From the NCBI GenBank assembly GCA_029051445.1, contig JAIDKP010000069.1:1-5432 (forward strand): a DNA stretch of 5,432 nucleotides. Reading direction: 5' to 3'. Shown piece by piece: positions 5,349 through 5,432 of this stretch. Under the pieces are notes generated by a model. The model saw only the letters and a program-made list of their open reading frames with translations. It had not been told where the DNA came from and did not search any database. Each line of letters starts with the position of its first letter. Within the stretch, counting starts at the first letter, position 1. Source of the stretch: Muribaculaceae bacterium. GTDB taxonomy: Bacteria > Bacteroidota > Bacteroidia > Bacteroidales > Muribaculaceae. A program made the position numbers and the translations under genes.

Positions 5349-5432
5349 ATGACGATGCCTGCATCAAGTAAAAAACGCAGTGCGCTCGGGCGTGGGCTTG
5401 ACACACTGATCCCGATGGATGATGTGCCTGCC
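5349..5432 (+). CDS. parB: Chromosome-partitioning protein ParB, N-terminal fragment (runs off right edge)
   Basis: Twenty-eight codons are visible, open to the window end. The peptide contains KKRSALGRGLDTLI, which matches the conserved N-terminal ParA-activating motif (LGRGLxxLI) of chromosomal ParB/Spo0J proteins. ParB is a CTP-dependent clamp that loads at parS and stimulates ParA ATPase. The start could be the ATG at 5349 or the one at 5355, two codons later; the first is only 2 bases after the parA stop. The nuclease-like, helix-turn-helix and dimer domains lie outside the window. Confidence 0.9.
   Translation, partial: MTMPASSKKRSALGRGLDTLIPMDDVPA

Overview
The window looks like a chromosomal segment of a Bacteroidales bacterium. 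Three things point there: promoters of the TTTG / TAnnTTTG type used by the Bacteroidetes housekeeping sigma factor, almost no Shine-Dalgarno sequences in front of the genes, and gene families typical of gut Bacteroidales (ECF sigma operon, secreted PF06439/DUF1080 protein with an 'ATAQ' signal-peptide end). Moderate GC content and protein style would fit Muribaculaceae, but that is inference only.

Layout. Positions 1-1132 (minus strand) hold a tightly overlapping three-gene unit: an ECF sigma factor, a 114-residue single-membrane-span protein that sits where an anti-sigma factor is expected, and the start of a secreted protein that runs off the left edge. Positions 1133-1243 hold a direct repeat in front of the sigma gene and a rho-independent terminator that ends the next unit. 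Positions 1244-4452 (minus strand) hold a four-gene unit with gaps of only 32, 23 and 25 bases and no internal terminator that I can see. In transcription order it is a TetR-family regulator, FabG (3-oxoacyl-ACP reductase), a regulator fusing a hemerythrin-like di-iron domain to a LuxR-type DNA-binding domain, and a secreted PF06439 protein. Positions 4453-4575 are a divergent control region with two overlapping back-to-back promoters and two small palindromes. Positions 4576-5432 (plus strand) begin the chromosome-partition operon: complete parA and the first 28 codons of parB.

How the genes may work together. parA and parB are a housekeeping pair for chromosome segregation. The TetR gene is the first gene of the fabG unit and probably controls it. 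The hemerythrin-LuxR protein is the most unusual item: its four-helix metal site appears intact, while the N-terminal ScdA-like domain has lost its signature Cys-Cys pair. This suggests a one-component sensor of oxygen, nitric oxide or iron/redox state rather than a repair protein. The sigma unit resembles a membrane-signalling cassette, with sigma factor, membrane partner and exported protein translated in overlapping frames.

I found no transposons, CRISPR arrays, tRNA or rRNA genes. No intergenic stretch exceeds about 125 bases.
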